Under the pieces are notes generated by a model. The model was not told where the DNA came from. It searched no databases and saw only the letters and a program-made list of their open reading frames with translations. This document shows, piece by piece, positions 8,330 through 16,467 of a stretch of 64,000 nucleotides of DNA. The DNA is taken from positions 1 to 64,000 of the forward strand of contig NZ_JACZZA010000016.1 in NCBI RefSeq assembly GCF_014863405.1, given 5' to 3'. Positions within the stretch are counted from its first letter, which is position 1, and each line of letters starts with the position of its first letter. Position numbers and translations under genes: made by a program. The DNA is from Dyella acidiphila. Lineage in GTDB: Bacteria; Pseudomonadota; Gammaproteobacteria; Xanthomonadales; Rhodanobacteraceae.

Positions 8330-9538
8330 TTATGGCTGTACCCGGCACTCCGCCGGCAAATCCGTGGCTGGCAGATCGCTGACGCACGCCCACTTGACGG
8401 TGTTGTTGCTGATATAGGGCTTCAACTGCAGCACATGGCTGCGCAGGTTGGCCTTGGCAAACGTGATGGTCAGCATGCCGTTTTGTTCCAGCTCGATGCC
8501 GGCTACCTGCTGATCGCCGGGGAACGAGCTGAGATCGAGTTGCCCCAGTGTTGTGGGCCATTGCTGCTGGCTGATGCCATATTGCGCAACGGCCTGCCGG
8601 TAGGGCGCGCTGTCATTCATGGCGGCGTTGATGGCGGCCCGGTCCAGATAGTTCTGGTAGGCCGGAATGGCGATGGCTGCGAGAATCGCGATATAGGCAA
8701 TCACCACCACGCCGCCGGCGATGCCAAGGCCCGGTACGCGCGGTAGCAGCAAGCTGATCAGATAGGCGAAGGGATTGCGCGAGCCCAGCTGCGGCGAGCG
8801 CTTGTCCGCCAGCGCGCGCAGCCATGCATGGCGCTTGCTCAGCCACGGATAGTCGCCGACCAGTTCGTGCAGCGACATCCAGAAACCGGGCTTTACCGCC
8901 GCGCTTTTGCTGTATTCCTCCAGATCCACCGTGCGCCAGCGGCGCTTGCCGGCGGCCAGTGCGACCAGGCCGTATTGCGCATCTTCCGGATGTTCGCAGA
9001 CGGCCAGTCCGTGCCGGTCGCAGGTGTATTCGCGCGAACGCGAATAGGCGGCGCCGAGCAGCGGCAGAAACAGCGCCGGGGCCAGGATCTTCGACCAGGT
9101 CAGGTGGTGCCGGCGCAGATGGCCAAGCTCGTGCCCGATGTAGAAATCCAGCGCGCCGGGACGATCTTCCATGCTGTCCACCACATCCGACAGCAGCACC
9201 ACGAAGTTGCGGCCGAGGAAGCGGGTGGCAAAGGCATTGAGCACACCATTGCCGTTGACCAAGTAGGCTTCCGGCACCTGCTCCATGCCCAGTTTGCGGG
9301 TGCAGCGATAGATCCGCTGGCACAGGTCCGGCATCTGCTTGGGCGTGATGCGAATGGCGTTGCCGCGCAGGTGCGCGATCAAGGCCGAATGCGCCACCAG
9401 CGCGAACAGCGCGATCACCAGGATGTAGATCAGCAACGTGCCGTAGGTGCACAGCAGCAGGGCTGCCCAGATGATGATGGAGAAGGCCAGCGCGATGGCG
9501 CGCAAAGTCACCTCGTTGCGATAAACGAGTTCGTTCAT
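8330..9538 (-). CDS. M48 zinc metallopeptidase fused to a C-terminal pilin-like domain
   Basis: 402 residues. Two membrane helices occupy about 12-50. A zinc-peptidase domain follows with H136-E-L-G-H140 and a third ligand E170 in SRSREYTCD, as in M48/HtpX-type proteases. From about 272 a further membrane helix reads IAILAAIAIPAYQNYLDRAA, which is the N-terminal helix pattern of type IV pilins. It is followed by about 100 residues with the pilin C-terminal disulfide signature (W-A-C at 383-385, LPAEC ending at 398). The usual prepilin peptidase site and Glu5 are missing, so the pilin part is a fused domain rather than a processed pilin. ATG at 9538 is preferred for its Shine-Dalgarno (AAGGGG). 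A single continuous frame covers the fusion. Confidence 0.85.
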   Translation of the reverse strand: MNELVYRNEVTLRAIALAFSIIIWAALLLCTYGTLLIYILVIALFALVAHSALIAHLRGNAIRITPKQMPDLCQRIYRCTRKLGMEQVPEAYLVNGNGVLNAFATRFLGRNFVVLLSDVVDSMEDRPGALDFYIGHELGHLRRHHLTWSKILAPALFLPLLGAAYSRSREYTCDRHGLAVCEHPEDAQYGLVALAAGKRRWRTVDLEEYSKSAAVKPGFWMSLHELVGDYPWLSKRHAWLRALADKRSPQLGSRNPFAYLISLLLPRVPGLGIAGGVVVIAYIAILAAIAIPAYQNYLDRAAINAAMNDSAPYRQAVAQYGISQQQWPTTLGQLDLSSFPGDQQVAGIELEQNGMLTITFAKANLRSHVLQLKPYISNNTVKWACVSDLPATDLPAECRVQP

Positions 9539-9650
9539 TTCCGTATTTCCCCTTGTCCGGCGCATCCCCCGATGCGCGCGGCCAGTCTAGAGCAGGGGAG
9601 GTCCGGCATACCAGCAGCCGGCGCGCACGCCGGCCACCGGTAGCGCAGGG

Positions 9651-10205
9651 TCAGTTGGCGTCGGCCAGGCTGACAGTGACGAAGGTGCGGTGATAGAAGC
9701 GGGCGAGCAGGGTGCTGTCGTCCACTTGCACGGAGCTGACGGCCATCGGCGGCGTATTCGGATACAGCTCCGGCGTGGCAAAACTCAGCAGCGGGTCGAC
9801 GATTTGCAGATACGTGGTGTGGTTGCGAGTCATCACCGGAATATCGGCCACACCGCCGAGGCGCTGCACCCAGAACGACACATGGCCGTCCTCGGGTACT
9901 ACAAAGTTCTGGTTGGTACTGGCCACGTTGCGCCAATACGGCGTCAGCGAAATCGTCTTGACCAGATGCATGGCCGGGCAATCGCTGTTGCACATGGCGA
10001 TCTGCAGAATCATCACCGGCTGCGCATTGAAGGAACTGATCTTGATGACATCGCCCTTCTTCAGCGCCGTGGCGCTCTGGAACATCATCGGTTTGCCGGC
10101 AGTGTCGTTGAGCAGCACCGAGAAGGCGGCAGGGTCGGCAGCCTGGGCCACCGACGCGGTGGCGAGACTGCAGCAGGCGATGGCTAGCATGCGGGACAGG
10201 AACAT
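9651..10205 (-). CDS. Exported protein of unknown function
   Basis: 184 residues with a clear signal peptide (1-22, cleavage after VAQA). The mature protein has a small Cys pair (AMCNSDCPAMH) and beta-rich segments (YWRNVASTNQNFVVPEDGHVSFWVQRLGG), consistent with a small periplasmic beta-sandwich. Part of it (ISSFNAQPVMILQIAMCNSDC) loosely recalls invasion-associated-locus-B-type proteins, but the match is too weak to assign. GGAG lies 9 bases before the ATG. It is transcribed in the same direction as the M48-pilin gene, 112 bp upstream of it. Confidence 0.7.
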   Translation of the reverse strand: MFLSRMLAIACCSLATASVAQAADPAAFSVLLNDTAGKPMMFQSATALKKGDVIKISSFNAQPVMILQIAMCNSDCPAMHLVKTISLTPYWRNVASTNQNFVVPEDGHVSFWVQRLGGVADIPVMTRNHTTYLQIVDPLLSFATPELYPNTPPMAVSSVQVDDSTLLARFYHRTFVTVSLADAN

Positions 10206-10513
10206 GGCGGCGGCTCCTTGCTGGGCGTCCTTGCATCGCTGCCCGGAGGGGAATGAGGGCAGGTCACTGTGCGTGGCGTGGCCGACGATACGCCGATTTC
10301 GCTGTCATGTCAGTTAGCTGCGGAGGCCATTTTTTAACCTGCAATCGACTTGGTCAGGCCTTCGTTCCGTCTCTTTTTTGCTTGGCGAAGGACGCTGTTT
10401 TGCAGTGATGCGGCAATTTCCCTCACCGTCATTCCGGCCTTCGCCGGAATGACGATGGAGGGTGAGGCCGATTTGTTGGTTTTATCGAACGCACTGAGCA
10501 ACAAAACAGCGAA
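10206..10513. other. Intergenic gap without a gene
   Basis: The gap lies between the exported unknown protein and the end of the PepSY gene. Apart from the palindromic repeat at 10427-10454 I see no gene, terminator with T-run or RNA element here. Short frames across it have no start signals. Confidence 0.6.
10427..10454. repeat. REP-like palindrome
   Basis: CGTCATTCCGGC (10427-10438) pairs perfectly with GCCGGAATGACG (10443-10454) around a 4-nt loop. It is downstream of the PepSY gene on the minus strand. Confidence 0.85.
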
Positions 10514-11911
10514 TCACACCGACTCGGCCAGGCCGAGAAAGCGGCGAGTTCGTGCGATTCGGCGCAGGAAAATGCGTTCGATCAACCACACCAGCAACAT
10601 CGAACCGCCCAGCAACGGCAGGAACACGCCGAGCACGATCAGCAAGGCCACCAGCGCGCCCGGATAGCACGCCCCGACCAGTACGGGCGGGGCACCGAGC
10701 GTGCCGCTGGGACGGCGGCGCCACCACATCACCACCGCGCTGGTGCACAGGGTCATCAGGCCGAGCGCCGTGAACACCCCGAGGATTTGATTGAGCGGCG
10801 GAAACAGCGCGCCTTCGTGGATGGCGATGCCGTAGCCGATGATGCGATCGAGCAGCGGTTTTTGCGCGAAGCTGCTGCGTTGCAGGATGCTGCCGTCGTC
10901 GGCCAGCACCAGGCTGCTGCGGCGCGGGCGGTCATCGGCGTCGGAGCGTGCCGTCCAATGCGTGGCGTGTTGCGACGGCGGTGCGATCAGTACGGGCGGT
11001 GCAAGCTGTTGTCGGGTAACTGCCGGTATCAGCCGGTCGATGGTGCTGTAGTCGCTCGGCGTGCTGGCCGACATATCGCCCATATCCATGCCCGGCATGC
11101 TCATGCCCATGGCGGCATGCTCGTTGGCCGCCTGGGTGTTTTCGGCCTTGATCTGCGCGCGTTCCGAAGCGCTGCCGGTGGTCCAGTCCTGCGCGTTGGC
11201 GCCGGCCGCCCAGCTTTGCCGCACCGTGTGCAACATGCCGCCCCAGGATTTGCTCCACGGCAGGCCCGACAGCAGCAACAGCAGCGCAAACGAGGAGATC
11301 CACAGGCCGGCCACCGCATGCAGGTCGCGCCAGAAAATGCGTCGTCCTTGGCGCAGGCGCGGATACAGCGTGCCGGCAATGCGGCCGTTGCGCGGCCACC
11401 ATAGATACAGGCCGGTGATCAGCATCAGGATGGTCCACGACGCCGCCAGTTCCACCAGCATCGAGCCGCCGCTGCCAAGCAGCAGTTCGCCGTGCAGGTA
11501 GAAGATCACTTTCATGAAGCGATCGTTCTCGCGCACCACGCCCAGCACTTGCAGGTTGGCGGGATTGACGAACACGCGCACCAGTTCGGCGCCGTGCCCG
11601 ACCAGCACGCGTGCGGCCGCTTGCGGCGAGGCCGGTAGTACGTACGCGTTGAGCACAGAGCCCGGCACCGCACGCAAGGCCGCCGCCACTTGTGCCGAAG
11701 CCGGCTGCGCCGCTGCATGGGTGACCTGTGCATAGCGCCGTTCCAGCAGCGGCTCCAACTGCGGCTTGAACAAATAGATCAGGCCGGTAGTGGCCAGCCA
11801 CAACACGAAGGGCAGGCAGAACAGCCCGGCATAGAAATGCCAGCGCCAGATCAGGCGGTACGCATCGCGCCGCAGCGGGCGCTCAGAGACGGAATTTAAG
11901 ACTGGCGACAT
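10514..11911 (-). CDS. PepSY-associated membrane protein with Met-rich segment
   Basis: 465 residues. The N-terminal helix (WHFYAGLFCLPFVLWLATTGLIYLF) starts a PepSY-TM protein of the kind coupled to TonB receptors and thought to reduce or move metals across the inner membrane. Further helices appear near 135-165, 195-215, 365-395 and 410-445. Between helices there is a periplasmic loop with a striking Met motif (MGMSMPGMDMGDMS, about residue 267) suited to copper binding. The start overlaps the 3' end of the TonB receptor gene by 29 bp, implying coupled translation. Together with the DUF2946 protein upstream this points to copper rather than iron-siderophore traffic, though iron cannot be excluded. 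Confidence 0.85.
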   Translation of the reverse strand: MSPVLNSVSERPLRRDAYRLIWRWHFYAGLFCLPFVLWLATTGLIYLFKPQLEPLLERRYAQVTHAAAQPASAQVAAALRAVPGSVLNAYVLPASPQAAARVLVGHGAELVRVFVNPANLQVLGVVRENDRFMKVIFYLHGELLLGSGGSMLVELAASWTILMLITGLYLWWPRNGRIAGTLYPRLRQGRRIFWRDLHAVAGLWISSFALLLLLSGLPWSKSWGGMLHTVRQSWAAGANAQDWTTGSASERAQIKAENTQAANEHAAMGMSMPGMDMGDMSASTPSDYSTIDRLIPAVTRQQLAPPVLIAPPSQHATHWTARSDADDRPRRSSLVLADDGSILQRSSFAQKPLLDRIIGYGIAIHEGALFPPLNQILGVFTALGLMTLCTSAVVMWWRRRPSGTLGAPPVLVGACYPGALVALLIVLGVFLPLLGGSMLLVWLIERIFLRRIARTRRFLGLAESV

Positions 11912-14195
11912 AAGTGCGCTGCGGGAAGGGGTGATACAGGAAATATTTTTCGTTGCTGAGATTGTCGATGCCGAACGACGCGGACAGCTGCTGATTGATC
12001 TGGTAGTTCACATGCGCGTCGAACACCAGGAAGCGGTCGAAGGCACCGAACACGTTCGAGGTGTTATCGGTGTTGTCCAGCGTGGAGTACTGCTTGCCGC
12101 TATAGCGCCCGGCCAGGGTGAACGCCCAGGCGGCGCTGGGGCGATACGTGGCTACAGCAGTGGCACGCCAGCGCGGCACGTAGGGCACATGCTTGCCATT
12201 GGCGGTGGTGCCGGTGCTGCTGGCAAAGCTGGGGTCGGCCAGGATGGTGGAATCGACGAAGGTGACGCTGCCGGAAAGCTCCAGCCCCTGGATCAGCACA
12301 TTGTTCTGCTGCGCCGCCAGTTCGATCCCGCGATTGCGTACCTCGCCCACATTCATGGTGTAGGTGACCGGCACGGCGTAGTTGGGCAGGGTCGAGGTTT
12401 GCGAGATCAGCGCATTGCGCGTGTTTTCCTGGAATAGCGACAACCGCAGCGAGCCATCGTCGATCGCATGGTCCAGCGCGAGTTCGCCGCTGCGGTCGCG
12501 CTCCGGCTGCAGGTTCGGATTGGGCGAGGTAAACGTGGCTCCGGTGGAAACCAGCTGATACAGCTCGCCGACGGTCGGGAAGCGCAGCGACTTGGCGAGC
12601 GAACCGGTAAGTCGCCAAGTAGGTGCGATGTCCCAGCGCAAGGTGGCCTTGGGCGAAAAGCCGGAGGCTTGTTCATTTGGCTGATATACCGCGGTCTTGC
12701 CGCTGAAGTTGAAACCGTCGCTGGCTTTCCAGCGCTCGTAGCGAGCGCCGAAAGTCGCCAGCAAATCCGGTGTGAGCTGCCATGCATCCTGCAGCCACAG
12801 CGCGTCGGTGCGGGTCTTGCCGCTGCCGGCGGAGTACAGGCCGGTGAGGCTGTCCGGATCCTGCCAAAGCTTGCTGCTGTAGGTGGGATTGGCCAGCGTG
12901 TAGGTGTCGGCATGCACACCGCCGGTGATTTCATGCGCGCCGCCATAGCCTTGCGGCCGCCAGGTGCCTTGCAGGTCGGCGGTGGACCAGTTGGTGCCGG
13001 CATAGCTGGCCAGCAGTCCGTTCGGCGTAAAGCTCATGCCGCTGCCGACGCCATACGGCGACCACTGATCATCCTTGATGAACTGATAGTGCGTAACGAT
13101 CAGCGAGCCGTCGAAGGCGCCGCAGGTATTGGTCTTCAGCGATGCCGCCTGCATCAGGTGATGCTCGACGATGCCGTAGGTATTGCTGGCGAAGCCCGCA
13201 GCCTTGCCGTAGGAGGGAGCACCGGCGGCCGTGCTCAGATAGGTCTGCGTGCGCGATTGCCCGTCATTGCTCCAATAGCCGACCCAGTAGCCGGCCTGCA
13301 GCCACGGGGTGAGGTCGTAGGCGAACTTGCCGTCCAGATTGAGCATGCGTGTATGCAGCAGGCCACCGGCGCCGAGCACGTTGGCGGTCTGGCCTACTTT
13401 GTTGAGCGCCGGCACGGTGCCGCTGGTGCCGGCGGGCATCGATCCGCTGGTGATAAAACTCAGCGGCTGGCTGAAGCTGTTGGCGCTGTTGGCGCCGACG
13501 AACCAGGAGAATTTTCCGCTGCGCCCGCTGGCGGTGACGCTGGTCTTGCTGGTGGCGTAGTTGCCGTGCGTGCCATACAGGCTGAAGGTCTGCAGCGCTT
13601 CGGTCTGCTCGATGGTTACCTCGGGCTTGTCCGGCGTGCGTGTGGTGATGCGCAGTACGCCGCCCATCGCATTGCCGGGATAGGCTGCGGAGTAGGGGCC
13701 GTACAGCATGTCGACACGGTCGATCTCGTCCGGCGCCAGCATGCCCCAGCGCGGTGCGCCGATGGTGTTGTTGTTGGCGATCAGCGCGGAGATCGGAATG
13801 TCGTCGACATACACCAGGCTGCGCGCGCTGGAATTCACACCCCAGTCGCGCGTGGCCAGCACTGGCTGCGTATCGCCTTCGTTGCGCTTGCGCACAAACA
13901 GGCTGGGCAGGTACTTCACCGCATCTTCCACATCCACCGCGTTCACGCTGTCGTTGATCTGCGCGGCAGTGATGCTGACCTGGGTGGCGGCAAAGGCCGG
14001 CGTACTGGCCGGCGGCTGGTTCATGGGCGCGGTGACGCTGACGGCGGTCAGCGTGGTGGTTTTCCTGGTCTTGTCAGGGGCGGTGTCACCGGACGAGGCC
14101 GGTGGATTCTGACCGCCCTGGGCCAGCGCGATGGACGATGCCAGCACGGCCAAAGGCAACGCGACAAGCGCGTTGGTGCGAAGAGTTGTGCGCAT
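11883..14195 (-). CDS. TonB-dependent outer-membrane receptor (probable copper receptor)
   Basis: 770 residues with a signal peptide (about 1-26). The plug domain follows (SITAAQINDSVNAVDVEDAV through GGVLRITTRTPDKPEV) and then a long 22-strand-type barrel ending with FPQRTYVASLKFRL, the usual C-terminal aromatic-ended strand. The plug carries the sequence VEDAVKYLPSLFVRKRNEGD and a short Cys-poor barrel. Substrate is inferred from neighbours: a DUF2946 Met/His-rich protein upstream and a Met-rich PepSY protein downstream in one operon, which is the arrangement of copper-type receptors. The ATG at 14195 begins a credible signal peptide; the extension to a TTG at 14249 is polar and implausible. 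Confidence 0.88.
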   Translation of the reverse strand: MRTTLRTNALVALPLAVLASSIALAQGGQNPPASSGDTAPDKTRKTTTLTAVSVTAPMNQPPASTPAFAATQVSITAAQINDSVNAVDVEDAVKYLPSLFVRKRNEGDTQPVLATRDWGVNSSARSLVYVDDIPISALIANNNTIGAPRWGMLAPDEIDRVDMLYGPYSAAYPGNAMGGVLRITTRTPDKPEVTIEQTEALQTFSLYGTHGNYATSKTSVTASGRSGKFSWFVGANSANSFSQPLSFITSGSMPAGTSGTVPALNKVGQTANVLGAGGLLHTRMLNLDGKFAYDLTPWLQAGYWVGYWSNDGQSRTQTYLSTAAGAPSYGKAAGFASNTYGIVEHHLMQAASLKTNTCGAFDGSLIVTHYQFIKDDQWSPYGVGSGMSFTPNGLLASYAGTNWSTADLQGTWRPQGYGGAHEITGGVHADTYTLANPTYSSKLWQDPDSLTGLYSAGSGKTRTDALWLQDAWQLTPDLLATFGARYERWKASDGFNFSGKTAVYQPNEQASGFSPKATLRWDIAPTWRLTGSLAKSLRFPTVGELYQLVSTGATFTSPNPNLQPERDRSGELALDHAIDDGSLRLSLFQENTRNALISQTSTLPNYAVPVTYTMNVGEVRNRGIELAAQQNNVLIQGLELSGSVTFVDSTILADPSFASSTGTTANGKHVPYVPRWRATAVATYRPSAAWAFTLAGRYSGKQYSTLDNTDNTSNVFGAFDRFLVFDAHVNYQINQQLSASFGIDNLSNEKYFLYHPFPQRTYVASLKFRL

Positions 14196-14356
14196 TGAAA
14201 AACGATTCCAGTCGACCGCCCTGTCGCTCCGCAAAGAGGACAGAAACAACGGGGATCAACGCTTCGACAGCGACCCTTGCCATGCACGAGCAGGCATAAG
14301 GGCAGCGCAAGGCCGCAGACGTTGACAGGGATAACGGCGCCGCGAAGGGCTCCGGA

Positions 14357-14746
14357 TCAGCCGTTGCGCGTGGCTGGCGGTCCGCGCGGACGCGCACTCA
14401 GCAGTAGCGTGCTGAAGCTGTTGCGCGGCAGCGTGGTGGAGGGGGCAAGCGTGGGCAGCGCGAGCGGTGCGACCCATATGGCGACACTGCTGCCGACCGT
14501 CGGCGTATGTGTCAGCAAGACGCAATAGCCGCAATGCGCGGTGGGGTCGTCCGGATGTTCGGGCATGCCCGGGTGGCCATGGCCGGCATGGCCCATGTCC
14601 ATGCTGCCCATGCTCATGTCCATCGCGCCCATCATCGGGGCGTCGCTGGCCATGCTGCGCGAGAGCACCGGCATCAACACGACCAGGGCCATGGCGACCA
14701 GCGCCATCCATGCCACGAAGCGGTGTTGTGCGGCGCGTTTCGACAC
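14357..14746 (-). CDS. DUF2946-type Met/His-rich membrane protein
   Basis: About 129 residues from a GTG start at 14746 (AAGGGCC upstream); an upstream ATG at 14800 would add 18 residues but has no ribosome site. One N-terminal membrane helix (FVAWMALVAMALVVLMPVLS) is followed by a periplasmic segment packed with Met and His (MMGAMDMSMGSMDMGHAGHG, then HPGMPEHPDD) and a C-x-x-C (HCGYC). The C-terminal part contains a second hydrophobic region (SVAIWVAPLALP). DUF2946 proteins commonly accompany TonB-dependent copper receptors. First gene of the operon with the receptor, 161 bp upstream of it. A role in copper delivery is inferred from the motif and neighbours. Confidence 0.8.
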   Translation of the reverse strand: MSKRAAQHRFVAWMALVAMALVVLMPVLSRSMASDAPMMGAMDMSMGSMDMGHAGHGHPGMPEHPDDPTAHCGYCVLLTHTPTVGSSVAIWVAPLALPTLAPSTTLPRNSFSTLLLSARPRGPPATRNG

Positions 14747-14803
14747 GCGAGGGCCCTTGCAGTCGTACAAGCCTGGAGCAGGCTCCAGACATGATGACAT
14801 CAA

Positions 14804-15108
14804 AGTACGAAAACGTCATGTGGCGCGCTGTCGCGCGTGTGCGTCATGCGGCTTTATCGCGGCCGTTCGGAGTATTCCGCAATGCGCTTGCAGCGCTGTC
14901 GAACCCCCATCAAAGACATGCCTGGGCACGCTGTGCGTGCCCAGGCATGGTCCCCGTCCCCGATGGCAACGCACCTTACACAGGCGTGCGTTGGATGCGC
15001 GCGTGTTTGCCGTGAAGGGCGGGTGAGGAAAAAGTTCATGGCTTGCCTCTCACGGTGCCGCGGCGGCGATAATCCAGCGCTGCAATCCAGCCAAAGGCAA
15101 GCGCGGTC
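14804..15108. other. Divergent intergenic region with a long palindrome
   Basis: ATGCCTGGGCACG (14918-14930) and CGTGCCCAGGCAT (14936-14948) form a perfect 13-bp stem with a 5-nt loop. There is no T-run on either side, so it is not a standard terminator, and it lies upstream of both flanking genes. A regulatory dyad or small repeat is possible. No gene is seen. Confidence 0.5.
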
Positions 15109-16044
15109 ATGAAGATTCTGATGGTGGGCGCAGGGGCAACCGGCGGTTATTTCGGCGGCCGCCTGCTGGAAAGCGGGCAGGACGTGACCTTCCTGGTCCG
15201 CCCGCAGCGCGCACAGACCCTGGCGCGCGATGGCCTGCGCATCCGCAGCCCGATGGGCGATGTGACGCTGCCGTCGCCGCCCACGGTGCAGGCCGATGCA
15301 CTGGATCGGCATTTCGACTTGATCATCGTCAGCTGCAAGGCCTATCACCTGCCGCAGGTGATCGAGGACCTGGCGCCGGCCGTGGGGCCGGACACGGCGA
15401 TCCTGCCGATCCTCAATGGCATGCGCCATCTGGACCTGCTCGACCAGCGTTTCGGTGCTGCCCGCGTACTGGGCGGCTCATGCTTTATCGGCGCCACCCT
15501 GGATGGTGAGGGCGTGATCCGCCATCTGAACAAGCCGCACGGGCTTACCTATGGCGAGCGCGACGGCTCGCGTTCGCCGCGGGTCGAGCGCATCGAGCAG
15601 GCCATGGCCGCGGCGCGCTTCGATCCGCGCCTGAGCACCAGCATCCTGCAGGACATGTGGGACAAATGGGTGTTCCTGGCCTCGCTGGCCGGCATCACCT
15701 GCCTGATGCGCGCGCCGGTCGGCGCCATCGTGGCGGCACCCGGCGGAACCCAGGCCGCCCTGGGTCTGCTGGAAGACTGCCACCAGGTCGCCGCAGCCTG
15801 CGGCCACCCGCCCAGCGAGGCCTCCCTGCAACGCGCGCGTACCACGCTGACAGAAGCCGGCTCCAGCGTCAGCGCCTCGATGATGCGCGACCTGGAGCAG
15901 GGCGCCCAGATCGAAGCCGACCATATCGTGGGCGACATGCTGCAACGGGGTGAGGCTGCCGGCTTGGAACTGCGGGTGTTGCGGGTGGCCTATGCGCATC
16001 TGAAGGCTTACGAGGCGCGGCGAGCGAGCGCAACGGGGGGCTGA
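15109..16044 (+). CDS. 2-dehydropantoate 2-reductase-like NADP-dependent reductase
   Basis: 311 residues. The N terminus is a Rossmann NADP-binding loop (MVGAGATGGYFGGRLLESG). Ketopantoate-reductase hallmarks follow: the catalytic Lys region (IVSCKAYHLPQ), the substrate-binding NGMRH segment, and the helical C-terminal domain with the second Lys (MWDKWVFLASLAGITCLMR) and the SASMMRDLEQG-IEADHI motif. It belongs to the ApbA/PanE family. Many genomes have several paralogues, so the pantothenate role is likely but not certain, and no gene symbol is given. The antitoxin-like gene follows 5 bp after its stop. Confidence 0.9.
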   Translation: MKILMVGAGATGGYFGGRLLESGQDVTFLVRPQRAQTLARDGLRIRSPMGDVTLPSPPTVQADALDRHFDLIIVSCKAYHLPQVIEDLAPAVGPDTAILPILNGMRHLDLLDQRFGAARVLGGSCFIGATLDGEGVIRHLNKPHGLTYGERDGSRSPRVERIEQAMAAARFDPRLSTSILQDMWDKWVFLASLAGITCLMRAPVGAIVAAPGGTQAALGLLEDCHQVAAACGHPPSEASLQRARTTLTEAGSSVSASMMRDLEQGAQIEADHIVGDMLQRGEAAGLELRVLRVAYAHLKAYEARRASATGG

Positions 16045-16049
16045 GCACT

Positions 16050-16301
16050 ATGTCTCGCGTTCCCCGGACAGGCAGCGCACTCAGCATTATCGAACTCGAG
16101 CGCGCCCCTGTTGCCGTGATTGAGGCTGCAGGCGGCAAATCGGTGGCTGTGCTTGATCAGTACAACGAGCCGGTTGCTTGCCTCGTTCCGGTGGCGGTCT
16201 ACAGGCGCTTATTGGAACGCCTGGATGACCTCGGTCTAGCCGAACAGGTCTATGCGCGCGTTGATGAGCGCAAGGTCAGGATTTCCCTGGATGAGCTATA
16301 G
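16050..16301 (+). CDS. Orphan Phd/YefM-type antitoxin
   Basis: 83 residues with the pattern of type II antitoxins of the Phd/YefM/StbD group: an N-terminal DNA-binding fold (VAVIEAAGGKSVAVLDQYNEPVACL, then VPVAVYRRLLERLDDL) and a C-terminal acidic tail ending ISLDEL, as in many RelB/StbD partners. No toxin gene follows: the next 160 bp contains no coding frame before the FAD oxidase, and upstream is the ketopantoate-reductase-like gene with a gap of only 5 bp. It is therefore a solitary antitoxin, perhaps a remnant of a pair or an anti-addiction module. A run of six G precedes the ATG. Confidence 0.75.
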   Translation: MSRVPRTGSALSIIELERAPVAVIEAAGGKSVAVLDQYNEPVACLVPVAVYRRLLERLDDLGLAEQVYARVDERKVRISLDEL

Positions 16302-16467
16302 CCGAACAGCAACACTGCAGATCGGGTCGGAACTAGCCCCGTAGATTCATCCCGCACCACCGCCATTCATCCCCAATTCGCATCCAGCCGTCCCCTCGAA
16401 CTGGTCTAACCCTTTCGCACGACAGACAGTTGCGTCCATCAAGCCGACGCGAGTGGAGAGGGAAACG

